Part shown: piece by piece, positions 34,366-43,206 of the stretch
How positions within the stretch are numbered: the first letter of the stretch is position 1
Layout: the number at the start of each line of letters is the position of its first letter
Assembly: GCF_012912105.1 (NCBI RefSeq)
Contig: NZ_QMEA01000042.1
Coordinates: forward strand, 1 to 49,540
Direction of reading: 5' to 3'
Length of the DNA stretch: 49,540 nucleotides
From: Brasilonema sp. UFV-L1
Lineage (GTDB): Bacteria > Cyanobacteriota > Cyanobacteriia > Cyanobacteriales > Nostocaceae
Program-made: the position numbers and the translations under genes
The notes under the pieces: generated by a model
What the model saw: the letters and a program-made list of their open reading frames with translations, nothing else
What the model was told of the DNA's origin: nothing
Database searches by the model: none

Positions 34366-34461
34366 ATGAATGAATATACCAATCATGCTAAAGTCCTGAC
34401 AAATTTTGGCCAGAGCTCCGGAGTAGGCAGAGGAAACGCTCAAGAAGTGCAGCAATTCTGA
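34366..34461 (+). CDS. possible 31-aa peptide
   Basis: ATG at 34366 is preceded by AGGAG (34353-34357) with 8-base spacing. The 31-residue product (MNEYTNHAKVLTNFGQSSGV, ending EVQQF) is polar and Gly/Asn-rich, with no signal peptide. The ribosome site is better than that of several neighbouring genes, but no family is recognised and the length is within chance expectation. Confidence 0.3.
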   Translation: MNEYTNHAKVLTNFGQSSGVGRGNAQEVQQF

Positions 34462-34568
34462 CAAATTAACTCATCTTCTACCACAAAACATTTGTATTCT
34501 AGAAATATCTACTGCAAAAACTTGTTTTTTTAGATAGAATTCACATAAAAGGTTAAAAACCTAACACA

Positions 34569-35897
34569 ATGTTTCAGTCTTCAAACCGCTACTCGCTTCT
34601 GCGAACCAGCTTCTTAAGTGGAGTGTTCGCGACAACGACTCTATTATCCTTAGTCAGCTCAGTACAATGTCGTCCAGTCCGCGCCGAGTTACAAGATAGT
34701 CCAAAAGCTTTAGTAGATGAAGTTTGGCAAATTGTCAACCGCCGCTATGCTGACAGTACATTCAATCAAGTTAACTGGCAAGCAACCAGACAAAGCTTGT
34801 TAAGCCAGGAATACACTTCTCGTGAACAAGCTTACACAGCTATACGTGAGACTTTAAAAAAGCTCGAAGATCCTTACACTCGCTTTTTAGATCCTAAGCA
34901 AAACCAAGCCCTCAATGAGCAAACAATTTCTGGAGAAACCTCAGGGATTGGGATTCAGATAAAACTGGATCAAAAAACTCAGCGCCTCACCATTGAGAAA
35001 GCTTTGGAAAATTCCCCAGCCTTCACTGCTGGGATTAAAGCAGGAGATCAGATATTAGCGATTGATGGCAAACCGACTAACGGTATGAAACTGGAAGATG
35101 CTTCCAAACTGATTCGTGGGAAGGTTGGTACACCAGTAGTCTTACGCATTGGACGACAACAAGAGCAGAAAACTTTTGACGTGAAAATCACACGTACGAA
35201 TATAGAATTGCCGAAAGTGAGTTACACTCTCAAGCAGGAAGGTTCCAAGCGTGTTGGCTACATCCGTTTATCAGAGTTTAGTGCAACTGCACCCAAGCAA
35301 ATGCGAAAGGCAATCCAGGATCTCAATCGCCAGCAGGTTGGAGGATTTGTATTGGATCTGCGCGGGAATGGAGGCGGATTGCTAGTAGCAAGTGTAGATA
35401 TTGCCCGAATGTGGTTAAATCACGGTGCGATCGCCCGCGAGGTAGAACGTACAGGTGGATCCACAGAGTTTAAGGCTAATCACACAGCACTGACACAAAA
35501 GCCTTTAGTGGTTTTGGTAGATGGAAATTCTGCCAGTGCTAGTGAAATTCTCACTGGAGCACTTAGGGATAATAATAGAGCAGTGATTGTTGGGAGTAAA
35601 ACCTTTGGTAAAGCTTTAGTTCAGCAGCTTTATTCTCTTTCAGATGGTTCAGGATTGACAGTGACTGTCGGTCGTTATTTTACCCCCAAGGGAACAGATA
35701 TTAACAAAATAGGAATTATGCCTGATGTCAAGATAGACTTGACGGATGAGCAATTGCGGCAATTAGCCACGAACCCAGCATTAATTGGCACTCAGTCTGA
35801 CCCTCAGTATGCTCGAGCGCTCGCAGTTTTGCTAAACAACTCGTTTACTGCTAAATCCTCGCTTCATCAACCGTTTATTCGATTACGAAAAAGCTAG
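34569..35897 (+). CDS. S41 family carboxyl-terminal processing protease (Ctp)
   Basis: 442 residues with a signal peptide (about 1-37), so periplasmic or thylakoid-lumenal. A PDZ domain (about 110-195, with ISGETSGIGIQIKLD and SPAFTAGIKAGDQILAIDGK) is followed by the S41 catalytic domain: GYIRLSEFS, GGFVLDLRGNGGG, the nucleophile Ser in DGNSASASEIL and the general-base Lys in SKTFGKALVQ. Cyanobacteria carry CtpA, which matures the photosystem II D1 protein, and CtpB/CtpC, whose roles are less clear; I cannot separate these from sequence alone. A hairpin follows 10 bases after the stop. Confidence 0.9.
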   Translation: MFQSSNRYSLLRTSFLSGVFATTTLLSLVSSVQCRPVRAELQDSPKALVDEVWQIVNRRYADSTFNQVNWQATRQSLLSQEYTSREQAYTAIRETLKKLEDPYTRFLDPKQNQALNEQTISGETSGIGIQIKLDQKTQRLTIEKALENSPAFTAGIKAGDQILAIDGKPTNGMKLEDASKLIRGKVGTPVVLRIGRQQEQKTFDVKITRTNIELPKVSYTLKQEGSKRVGYIRLSEFSATAPKQMRKAIQDLNRQQVGGFVLDLRGNGGGLLVASVDIARMWLNHGAIAREVERTGGSTEFKANHTALTQKPLVVLVDGNSASASEILTGALRDNNRAVIVGSKTFGKALVQQLYSLSDGSGLTVTVGRYFTPKGTDINKIGIMPDVKIDLTDEQLRQLATNPALIGTQSDPQYARALAVLLNNSFTAKSSLHQPFIRLRKS

Positions 35898-35907
35898 CGC
35901 TATCACC

Positions 35908-35933
35908 GAAGCCGTTTTGCAGAAAACGACTTC
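35908..35933 (+). terminator. hairpin after the Ctp protease gene
   Basis: GAAGCCGTTTT - GCAG - AAAACGACTTC (ten pairs, one mismatch) starts 10 bases after the stop at 35897. There is no U-tract. Confidence 0.45.
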
Positions 35934-36081
35934 GACGACATTTAGGAAGTTATCTATCAACCTGCTGGAATCATTCATTTTGATTTCCAATAGGTAAGTT
36001 TTTATACTTTTAATTTTGCGCTCGGCTGTATCCATTCAATATTAACAATCTCATGAAAACCATTACTGAGTGTGATCATGT

Positions 36082-36421
36082 TTGTGCCTAAAAAATTTTA
36101 GCTGCACAAAAAAGAGGTGGTGTCTTTATGCAATGAATCCTTTGCTCATTGCAGAAGTTTTATCTAAATCTACTAAAAATTATGACCAAGGTGATAAGTT
36201 TTTCTACTATCGGTCAATCCCAGAATTCAAGGAATATATTTTAATCAACAAATATCACTATCATGTTATGCAGTATGTCAAAACTGCTGAGAATCAATGG
36301 TTATTTACTCATATCCGAAGATTAATCTGCGATTGTATCACTGAAAACGATTGATTTTCAAATTAAACTTAGCAATCTTTACGAACAAGTAAATTTTGCA
36401 AAAAGTGATAAAGAAAATTAA
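36082..36421 (+). pseudogene. Uma2 family (DUF820) endonuclease remnant
   Basis: From 36136 the frame reads NPLLIAEVLSKSTKNYDQGD, then FFYYRSIPEFKEYILINKYH, a textbook Uma2 core (PD-(D/E)XK fold with the central E-V-L-S). The normal ~100-residue N-terminal half is missing. After QWLFTHIRR the frame is lost, and from 36350 the neighbouring frame gives IDFQIKLSNLYEQVNFA, the usual C-terminal end. It is therefore a degraded gene with at least one frameshift and a 5' truncation. Confidence 0.75.
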
Positions 36422-36981
36422 GATTTTTAAATTATTTGGTACTATGACAGCATTGAATTGCTAACTTTGCTAACCGGAATAATTCAAAAAATTTACAGAA
36501 AATTTACATAAAAAATCCAATAGTTTACGGATTTTTACTGAACAAGAATCACTATGTCAAGTTAGTATTTATATATGCACATCATTCTTCTTCTAGATAT
36601 TTTTAGTTAAAAATAATGGAAAAGATTATAAAAACTTGTTGAAAAATAGTTTTAACAAAATTGGTACGTAATAACTAGAACTTATATGTACCAAGTAACA
36701 AAATTTCTTATATACTGTAGTGATTGGTACACAATGGGATTAAAAATAAAATCAGTTTCACTTACAGTTAAAGGGCTGGTCTGCCAGCACAGTTCAACAT
36801 TTCAAAGTGGACTTTGAAATCACAGTTTGTATTGAATTAGCGTAATAGAATGGGATTATCTTGTAGATAAAGTATTCACAGGTCATACAGCCATTCTAAC
36901 TATGCAGCATATATCTTTTCTTCGGGTGTACTTTTCTGGGTATCTACACTTGCTTAATACATTTACCAACTGCTAGCTGTT

Positions 36982-37134
36982 ATGGTTTTCCATACAGCTA
37001 AGTCTTCTTGGTGGGAACATCCTAAATGTTTCTGTTTGTTGTGTTTTGTAGTCCTGGCTCCTATCCCACTTTGGTTAAAATTTGGGAGTCAGATACTCCC
37101 GTATTGCTTATTTGTTTTTGCAAAAAGCATTTAA
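36982..37134 (+). CDS. possible small membrane peptide, 50 aa
   Basis: ATG-initiated frame MVFHTAKSSWWEHPKCFCLL followed by CFVVLAPIPLWLKF and ILPYCLFVFAKSI, that is, two short hydrophobic segments. No Shine-Dalgarno sequence. T-rich DNA favours hydrophobic translations, so it may be chance. Confidence 0.2.
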   Translation: MVFHTAKSSWWEHPKCFCLLCFVVLAPIPLWLKFGSQILPYCLFVFAKSI

Positions 37135-37293
37135 CTGAGTGGTAAAGAGAAATCTTTATTCTCAGCACACAGTAAATCTAAAGTGTTTTGCGAATAAGTG
37201 CAGATTTTGCTTTAGCTAAACTACGAAGTCACTATACAGCTTTGTAACTCTTTTTAAGACAGTCAATCACGGGAAAATCCCACGAACCTTGCC

Positions 37294-37446
37294 ATGAAAA
37301 AGATTTTTTCCCTTCTGAAGGGAGCCACCAGACTCCTAACTGGAGGTTTGGAGTTGCTAAGTTCTATTTTCAAGACAGGTTACAAAATTTTGGTTGTTTT
37401 AAAAATCACATTATCCTTACTTCTCTTGCCTATAAATTTTCTTTAA
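37294..37446 (+). CDS. possible amphipathic cationic small peptide, 50 aa
   Basis: ATG at 37294; MKKIFSLLKGATRLLTGGLE then LLSSIFKTGYKILVVLK and a hydrophobic end LSLLLLPINFL. The Lys/Arg spacing gives an amphipathic helix followed by a membrane helix, like small membrane-active or regulatory peptides. No clear ribosome site upstream (CACGAACCTTGCC). Unproven. Confidence 0.3.
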   Translation: MKKIFSLLKGATRLLTGGLELLSSIFKTGYKILVVLKITLSLLLLPINFL

Positions 37447-38085
37447 GCAAGATGAAAACTTATTTTTTGTTTCGGCTCTTGTGCATTTTATTTTATCTCT
37501 TCTACTTTTTAGACGTTCGTTATTGAAAGGAAATTGAGGTAAAATGAGCAACCCTTATTAAGCAATGTAAAGAGCAAAATGAAAAATCATATTGCATATT
37601 GTGAAAATTTGTTATAATTTTTGATCATATAGGCATGGTCAAATCATTTCATTCATAGTCCAATGAATCTCTAGAAAGTTTAAGTAAAATTGCCTAAATC
37701 AAGACTTTAATATGCAAACATTACATAGTAGCTGAAACATGTAGTTGTTTAGTAAAACAAAGATTTCTGGATTTCAAACAGAGCAAGATTATGATCTAAA
37801 AAATGCTATAAAAAGATTTGAATTGACTGTTTGAAGTGAGAGAAAACAAAAGTTTTCATTTCAAAAGAGATAATTCATTGAAAAAAAACTCTCAATGAAA
37901 CTGTGAGAAATGAGTAGGCAAAGCGACTTTTGCTGTTATTAAAGTTTAGCGATTTTTGTTTGCTATTCTTCAAAAAATCATCATTGTTATGATGAAAATA
38001 ACAGCAATAACTTAAACATTGGTGCATTTACAAGCAAACCAGCAAGCAAACCACAATTTACGACCAAAAGGGAGTTGTTCTAAAA

Positions 38086-39534
38086 ATGCAATTAGATAAC
38101 TTGGTATCAAGTGATAGTCTAGAAAAAGAAGGGTGGACAGCACTGGAAAGGTCCATTCTCTATTATAAAGGTCGTCCTGTAGGGACGGTAGCTGCTTATG
38201 ATGCAACAGTAGAGGCGCTGAATTACGACCAATGTTTTATTCGGGATTTTGTATCTTCCGCTTTAATTTTTCTGATTAAAGGTAGAGCGGATATTGTCCG
38301 CAACTTTTTAGAAGAAACTTTAAGATTACAGCCTAAAGAAAGGCAATTGAATGCTTACAAGCCTGGTCGAGGTTTAATACCAGCTAGCTTTAAAGTAGTA
38401 TGCGAAGCTGACGAAGAATATCTAGAAGCTGATTTTGGCGAACACGCTATTGCGCGAGTCACACCTGTTGATTCTTGCTTGTGGTGGGTTATTTTATTGC
38501 GTGCTTACGTTGTTGCTACGAAAGATTTTTCTCTAGCCTATAAACCTGAATTCCAACACGGTTTGAGATTAATTATGGAACTGTGTTTGGCAACTCGGTT
38601 TGATATGTACCCGACATTATTAGTTCCAGATGGTGCTTGTATGATTGACCGTCGTATGGGTATTTATGGGCACCCATTGGAAATTCAAGCTCTCTTTTTT
38701 ACTGCATTACGTGCAGCAAGAGAACTGCTGGTTTGTCAGGGAAATGAGGATATTGTTACAGCTATTGATAATCGCTTACCGCTTCTACAGGCTCATATTC
38801 GCCAGCATTACTGGATGGATCTTCATCGCTTAAATAAGATTTATCGCTTCAAGAGTGAAGAGTATGGTAAAGCAGCAGCTAATCCCTTCAATATATATGC
38901 AGATTCACTACCTTATTATGAACTGGACAGGTGGTTGCCAAGAAAAGGTGGTTATCTAGTTGGTAATGTTGGACCTTCGCAGCTAGATACTCGCTTCTTT
39001 TGTTTAGCAAACATGATGGCTATTATTTCAGACCTTGCCAGTGAAGAGCAATCACAAGCAATTATGAATCTTATTGAAGAGCGATGGGAGGATTTAGTGG
39101 GAGATATGCCCATGAAAATTTGTTTCCCAGCTTTGGAAGACGAAGAGTATAAGATTGTCACTGGATGTGACCCCAAGAATATACCTTGGTCATATCATAA
39201 TGGTGGAAGTTGGCCAGTTTTACTGTGGTTCTTATCAGCAGCTGCTGTGAAAACGAATAGAGTGGAACTTGCACACAAAGCTGTTGAAATTGCACAAGCA
39301 CGCCTACATCTAGACGAATGGCCAGAGTATTACGATGGTAAGAAAGGGCGACTCATTGGGAAACAAGCCAGAAAATATCAAACCTGGACAATTACTGGAT
39401 TTTTGTTAGCAAAAGAACTATTACGCAACCCTACATTTTTACCTTTGGTCACTTTTGCATCATTTAGTGTAGAACCTGCTTCTCGGGCTTGTGAGTTTGA
39501 ACTCGTTGAGGCTAATACTTTGTACTTCGGGTGA
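38086..39534 (+). CDS. neutral/alkaline invertase (glycoside hydrolase family 100)
   Basis: 482 residues, the usual length of cyanobacterial neutral/alkaline invertases, cytosolic enzymes that split sucrose to glucose and fructose. Family blocks include [74 protein letters not shown] and [20 protein letters not shown], with the acidic catalytic candidates in these blocks. No signal peptide. In Anabaena there are two such enzymes (InvA and InvB), one needed for diazotrophic growth; which one this is cannot be told here. GGGAG lies about 13 bases before the ATG. Confidence 0.93.
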   Translation: MQLDNLVSSDSLEKEGWTALERSILYYKGRPVGTVAAYDATVEALNYDQCFIRDFVSSALIFLIKGRADIVRNFLEETLRLQPKERQLNAYKPGRGLIPASFKVVCEADEEYLEADFGEHAIARVTPVDSCLWWVILLRAYVVATKDFSLAYKPEFQHGLRLIMELCLATRFDMYPTLLVPDGACMIDRRMGIYGHPLEIQALFFTALRAARELLVCQGNEDIVTAIDNRLPLLQAHIRQHYWMDLHRLNKIYRFKSEEYGKAAANPFNIYADSLPYYELDRWLPRKGGYLVGNVGPSQLDTRFFCLANMMAIISDLASEEQSQAIMNLIEERWEDLVGDMPMKICFPALEDEEYKIVTGCDPKNIPWSYHNGGSWPVLLWFLSAAAVKTNRVELAHKAVEIAQARLHLDEWPEYYDGKKGRLIGKQARKYQTWTITGFLLAKELLRNPTFLPLVTFASFSVEPASRACEFELVEANTLYFG

Positions 39535-39540
39535 CGTTCT

Positions 39541-39570
39541 CCCCACCCTGCCTTCCGGCTCTTGGTGGGG
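39541..39570 (+). terminator. hairpin just after the invertase gene
   Basis: CCCCACC (39541-39547) pairs with GGTGGGG (39564-39570) six bases after the stop codon. It merges into the repeat island that follows. Confidence 0.5.
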
Positions 39571-40019
39571 CTTCCCCAAATTGCTTTGAAGCGTTTGCGT
39601 AGCGCCCCTCTTAGGGGCTAGCGGTTCCTTTTAGGAACTAGAAATTTCCTGCTAAGCCCTTCGGGCACGCTGCGCGAACATTGGTCGTTACTCCAGATGC
39701 CCCAAGTCCGAAAACATACAGCAACATCCACGCTCCGAAGCCCTTCGGGGAAGACCTTCGGTCTGGCTGCGCTAACGCAGTCCCCTCTGTCGGGAAACCC
39801 TCCTGCAGGGCTGTCTCACCTCCACAGGCAGTTTAGAGACTCCTGACGCCCCACGGAGTCTTTGTACATGAAGCAAAAGCTCTGTACAGCCAAAGGTAAC
39901 TGATTTTACGCAACCAACCTGACAGACAAGATTACCTGTGCTTCTGGCTGCAACCCCCTATCAGTTGTCATGGTTCAGAACCGTTCCCAACGTTTGCACT
40001 GTTCACCAATTTGTCCCCT
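39571..40019. repeat. patchwork of dispersed palindromic repeats
   Basis: This stretch contains a GCGCCCCTCTTAGGGGCTAGC copy (about 39600-39620), TTCCTTTTAGGAA, AAGCCCTTCGGG hairpins, TCGGGAAACCCTCCTGCAGG (shared with 43516 onward) and a GACTCC...GGAGTC hairpin. No coding capacity seen. Base composition is clearly more G/C-rich than the flanks. Confidence 0.6.
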
Positions 40020-40142
40020 AAAAAATGGGCAGCACGCCACATGCGGGACTGCCGGGGAACCCTAGTCGAGCAGTGGCTCCTTTGTTTTGTTGATCTGTCG
40101 GCGCTCACGAGTACTCGTTGTAGTAAGGCTGCCCATTTTTTT
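40020..40142 (+). ncRNA. candidate structured RNA, three-way-junction fold
   Basis: The ends pair over 14 perfect base pairs (AAAAAATGGGCAGC, 40020-40033, with GCTGCCCATTTTTT, 40128-40141), followed by T residues. Inside, GCCAC-a-TGC (40036-40044) pairs with GCAGTGGC (40070-40077), capping a further stem GACT...GGG-gaa-CCC-t-AGTC (40047-40067), and a second arm ACGAGTACTCGT lies at 40107-40118. This closed-ended, terminator-tailed fold suggests a small RNA of about 123 nt, or the folded end of a lost transposable element. It is about 107 bases upstream of the RHH gene. Direction is suggested by the T-run on the plus strand. Confidence 0.4.
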
Positions 40143-40248
40143 CGTGTTAGACTCGGTCACCTTGTCAAGCAAGTTCGTTTGTGTCAAGTGGTCAGTGGTT
40201 AGCTGATACAATCATGATAGCATAAATGTAACGGCCTTGTACTGGCGA

Positions 40249-40416
40249 ATGAAGAATAAAACATTAAACCTTCGGATATCTGAGCGCAGACTGAACAAGC
40301 TACGCGAATACTCAACGATGGAAGACAAAACTATGACTCGAATACTTGAAGACTTCATCGACTCGTTACCAACAAAGGAGGGTGGGAATTCCTCAAACAA
40401 CCCACAATCTTGTTGA
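40249..40416 (+). CDS. ribbon-helix-helix (CopG/Arc-type) protein, 55 aa
   Basis: ATG at 40249; MKNKTLNLRISERRLNKLRE followed by YSTMEDKTMTRILEDFIDSL. This has the RHH pattern: a basic beta-strand (KTLNLRI), helix A (ERRLNKLREYSTME), the turn, and helix B (MTRILEDFIDSLP). Such proteins are dimeric DNA-binding repressors, acting as antitoxins or accompanying transposable elements. The short polar tail ends NNPQSC. No toxin, transposase or tnpB gene adjoins; the surroundings (folded element upstream, CGGCGGA/TCCGCCG hairpin at 40477-40499 downstream) look like an element that lost its main gene. No strong ribosome site. Confidence 0.6.
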   Translation: MKNKTLNLRISERRLNKLREYSTMEDKTMTRILEDFIDSLPTKEGGNSSNNPQSC

Positions 40417-40476
40417 TCGAGAACAACTTTAATTGGGGTTGCTTTCGTCATTCCCCGGCTATCCATCCCCACCGCA

Positions 40477-40499
40477 CGGCGGACTCTTGAATTCCGCCG
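40477..40499. repeat. hairpin downstream of the RHH gene
   Basis: CGGCGGA (40477-40483) pairs with TCCGCCG (40493-40499) around CTCTTGAAT. Hairpins of this size mark the ends of IS200/IS605-like elements, which would fit a relic, but no transposase remains. Confidence 0.35.
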
Positions 40500-40675
40500 A
40501 ACCGCGTTAAATTTTGTCATTTGACTGAAAGTTCTAAGACTGACTCATTGATAGTCTGGGAAAAGCGTGCATAACTTCGCCTTTTTGATGAACAACAAAC
40601 ATCTAAAAGCTTGATTTTTTCATGGAAACTGACTGATTTGAAATTCAGGCGATCGCCTTAGAATCACCCTTGCTT

Positions 40676-40791
40676 AGGTCTTGCAGCATTCTCAACAAGA
40701 CCAAGAAAACCGGGTTTATTAACGAAAAATCAAGGTTTCTAGATTATATGAGTTGCAAGAAACCCGGTTTTTGAAGCTGCAGCAAGACCTC
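40676..40791. mobile_element. palindromic element with AGGTCTTGCAGC ends
   Basis: Outer arms AGGTCTTGCAGC (40677-40688) and GCTGCAGCAAGACCT (40776-40790) enclose inner arms AAGAAAACCGGGTTT (about 40703-40717) and AAACCCGGTTTTT (40760-40772). The AAACCGGGTTT core is shared with 43636-43703. No coding capacity. Confidence 0.5.
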
Positions 40792-40920
40792 CGCCTGGGC
40801 ATTCACAAATATCTTTTATACATTTTGGAATGAGACTGCTATCAGCAAAACCGCCAAGAGACTTGCTACCATCAGCTTGTCCAATTTTGAATTTTGAATG
40901 AGCGAATTTTGAACTTTGAA

Positions 40921-42309
40921 TTGTTCCCATCTCCCCGTCAGCTGGCTTTTATGGCCTTGCGAGATGTTCATAAAGGGGCTTACACTGACATTGCCCTAGA
41001 CAGAGTGCTGCAAAAAGTAAAATTACCAGATACTGACCGCCGCCTTGTCACAGAATTAGTCTATGGCTGCACCAGAAGACAGCGTACGCTTGACGCCTTC
41101 ATCGACCAATTAGGCAAAAAGAAATCCCACCAACAGCCAAAAGACCTCCGCACTATTCTACATTTGGGCTTATACCAACTACAGTATCAAGAACGCATTC
41201 CTGAAAGTGCTGCTGTCAATACGACTGTCCAACTCGCTAGAGAGAATGGCTTTTCTGGACTGACGGGTTTTGTGAATGGTCTATTGCGACAGTATATCCG
41301 TTTAGAGAAGAAAGAAAATCAAACAAACAATGATCAAGAAAGTTCTCTATCTTCTTTCTTGTGTGTTCAATCTTCTGACCCCATAGAACGTTTAGGTATT
41401 TTATACAGCTTTCCTGACTGGATCATTCAAGTTTGGGTGGAACAATTTGGTTTAGCACAAACAGAACAACTTTGCTTGTGGATGAATAAGACTCCAGCCA
41501 TTGATTTGCGAGTCAACCTCCTTCGCACTTCAACAGAACAAGTGGAAGCGGCGTTGACATCTGACGGTGTTGCATTCCAACAGCTTCCCCTGTTACCACA
41601 AGCTTTACGATTGATAAGTAACGCCGGTCCTATTCAAAATCTACCTGGTTATCACGAGGGTTGGTGGACAATACAAGATAGTAGCGCCCAATTAGTCAGT
41701 TATTTACTCGACCCTCAACCTGGTGAAGTGGTGATTGATGCTTGTGCTGCACCAGGGGGTAAAACAACTCACATTGCAGAGTTGATGAGGGATGAAGGAA
41801 AGATTTTTGCTTGTGACCGCACTTTCTCGCGTCTAAAAAAACTGCAAGAAAATGCTCAACGGTTGAAATTAAAATCTATTGAGATTTGTACTGGTGACAG
41901 TCGCAATATGCCTCAGTTTCAAAATACTGCTCACCGTGTCCTACTAGATGCCCCATGCTCTGGTTTGGGTACTTTGCACCGTCATGCTGATGCTCGTTGG
42001 CGACAGACTCCAAAAACTGTAGAAGAACTTTCGGTGCTTCAAAAAGAATTAATATCACATACATCTACTTTTGTCAAGGAAAATGGTGTCCTCGTTTATT
42101 CCACCTGTACACTGCATCCAAAAGAAAATGAAGATGTGGTTTCGTCTTTTTTGGCTGAGAATCCTAATTGGGAAATAGAGCCTCCTAATCCTGATTCTCC
42201 TGTTGGAGTACACTTCACTCCACAAGGTTGGATTAAAGTGTTACCCCATCAACAGAATATGGATGGCTTTTTTATGGTGCGTTTAAGGAAAACTAAGAAT
42301 GAAAGGTAA
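40921..42309 (+). CDS. rsmB: 16S rRNA (cytosine-967-C5)-methyltransferase RsmB (Sun/Fmu)
   Basis: About 462 residues. The N-terminal NusB-like domain starts PRQLAFMALRDVHKGAYTDI; the C-terminal Rossmann methyltransferase domain has the SAM motif VIDACAAPGGKTTHIAEL, the Cys of LLDAPCSGLGTLHRH and the catalytic Cys of VYSTCTLHPKEN. It methylates C967 of 16S rRNA. No ATG precedes the conserved block: the TTG at 40921 (TTG TTC CCA TCT) best fits the family N-terminus, with a TTG at 40894 as alternative. The upstream bases are an AATTTTGAATTTTGAA-type simple repeat that appears to have replaced the original start region. Confidence 0.9.
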   Translation: MFPSPRQLAFMALRDVHKGAYTDIALDRVLQKVKLPDTDRRLVTELVYGCTRRQRTLDAFIDQLGKKKSHQQPKDLRTILHLGLYQLQYQERIPESAAVNTTVQLARENGFSGLTGFVNGLLRQYIRLEKKENQTNNDQESSLSSFLCVQSSDPIERLGILYSFPDWIIQVWVEQFGLAQTEQLCLWMNKTPAIDLRVNLLRTSTEQVEAALTSDGVAFQQLPLLPQALRLISNAGPIQNLPGYHEGWWTIQDSSAQLVSYLLDPQPGEVVIDACAAPGGKTTHIAELMRDEGKIFACDRTFSRLKKLQENAQRLKLKSIEICTGDSRNMPQFQNTAHRVLLDAPCSGLGTLHRHADARWRQTPKTVEELSVLQKELISHTSTFVKENGVLVYSTCTLHPKENEDVVSSFLAENPNWEIEPPNPDSPVGVHFTPQGWIKVLPHQQNMDGFFMVRLRKTKNER

Positions 42310-42399
42310 GATTTTTTGATGAATGGGGAATAGGATATGGGGAATAGGAAAATAGTTATGAATACCAATTCTCAAATCCTAATTTTCTAAGAAAAAATC

Positions 42400-42822
42400 A
42401 TGGTTAGTAATTCCAGTGTGAAAAACTTGGTGAAAATTCTGATTGGCGCAGCTTGGATTGATGGCAGAATTCAGCCAGAAGAAAGACAATATCTTCGCAA
42501 AATAGCTCAAGAAAAGGGTGTGGCGAATGATTCGGAAATTCAGCCTTTGCTACATGAGTTGGTTGCTGTCCAACCAGAACAGTTTTACGAGTGGGTGAAG
42601 GAATATTTAGGCGATCGCCCGAGTGCAGAAGATAGCCAAAACCTGATTGAAGCCATCAGTGGCTTAATTTACAGCGATGGCGAAGTTGCGATCGAAGAAG
42701 CAAAACTCTTAACGAAACTACAACAGTTATCAGACGCAAATGATTCAAGCCAAACTGGGCATAATGCCATTCTCAAACAAATTCAAAAGCTTTACCGTCG
42801 TTGGGTTGAAGTTCAACATTGA
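42400..42822 (+). CDS. TerB-like protein
   Basis: 140 residues, all-helical, soluble. It has the TerB pattern of two repeated acidic metal-site helix pairs: ILIGAAWIDGRIQPEERQYL near the N-terminus and AISGLIYSDGEVAIEEAKLL in the second half, each with D-G-x-(I/V)-x-x-E-E. TerB modules bind divalent cations and occur in tellurite-resistance and envelope-stress contexts; an isolated copy in cyanobacteria has no established role. It follows rsmB by 90 bases and may be co-transcribed. ATG at 42400. Confidence 0.8.
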   Translation: MVSNSSVKNLVKILIGAAWIDGRIQPEERQYLRKIAQEKGVANDSEIQPLLHELVAVQPEQFYEWVKEYLGDRPSAEDSQNLIEAISGLIYSDGEVAIEEAKLLTKLQQLSDANDSSQTGHNAILKQIQKLYRRWVEVQH

Positions 42823-42978
42823 ATAGAGTCTGCTAGTCTTAAGTTCTGAGCAATGAGTGCTAAGCAGTGCTGAGTCCTGAGTATCGACTTGTCGAGTCAA
42901 ACAAAAACTCTTTGTTCTCCACTCGGAACTCGCAACTCATGACTCGGTACTGATGAAGCACTCACAACTCAGCACTAT

Positions 42979-43206
42979 CTAGGACTTTGGCTCACCCAAT
43001 CCTGGAGTCGGATCTTTGTCCACTTTAGGAACAAAATCAGGACGCTCTTTGTCTTCCCAACCCACGGGACGTTTAGAGTTGTACCAAGCAATTGAGCCAA
43101 TAGTGACAGCTGCAATAAAGCCAATCACATACACAGCCGTGAAAGCCCAAGGAAATTGATATGGTTCTTTGACTGCTTCCGCTGCTACTTCCATCAAAAA
43201 ATACAT
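42979..43206 (-). CDS. small single-pass thylakoid-type protein (possible photosystem II assembly factor)
   Basis: 75 residues. A short N-terminus (MYFLMEVAAEAVKEPYQFPW) is followed by one transmembrane helix (FTAVYVIGFIAAVTIGSIAW) and a charged C-terminal tail with conserved-looking KRPVGWEDKERPDFVPKV. A perfect AGGAGGT lies 7 bases before the ATG at 43206, so expression should be strong. This kind of protein is conserved among cyanobacteria; it resembles the small photosystem II assembly subunit described as Psb35 (Ssl2148 in Synechocystis), but I hold that link only loosely. It is convergent with terB. Confidence 0.7.
   Translation of the reverse strand: MYFLMEVAAEAVKEPYQFPWAFTAVYVIGFIAAVTIGSIAWYNSKRPVGWEDKERPDFVPKVDKDPTPGLGEPKS

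Larger units (their letters stand above)
36422..38085. other. 1.66-kb gene-poor, A/T-rich region
   Basis: The longest stretch without a recognised gene. No repeats of the window's families were noticed. On the plus strand there are two 50-codon frames (36982-37134 and 37294-37446) and a 24-codon one (37452-37526), all encoding hydrophobic peptides but lacking ribosome sites; see the separate entries. The right end holds the invertase promoter region with GGGAG at about 38069. Confidence 0.5.

Noticed and set aside
40011-40202. 63-codon TTG frame over the folded element
   Set aside because: The sequence is explained by the stem structure; the Cys/Arg-rich translation and lack of ribosome site argue against coding.
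40212-40520. 102-codon minus-strand frame opposite the RHH gene
   Set aside because: Its length arises from the complementary strand of the RHH coding region; no domain recognised. I considered a tnpB tail but could not support it.
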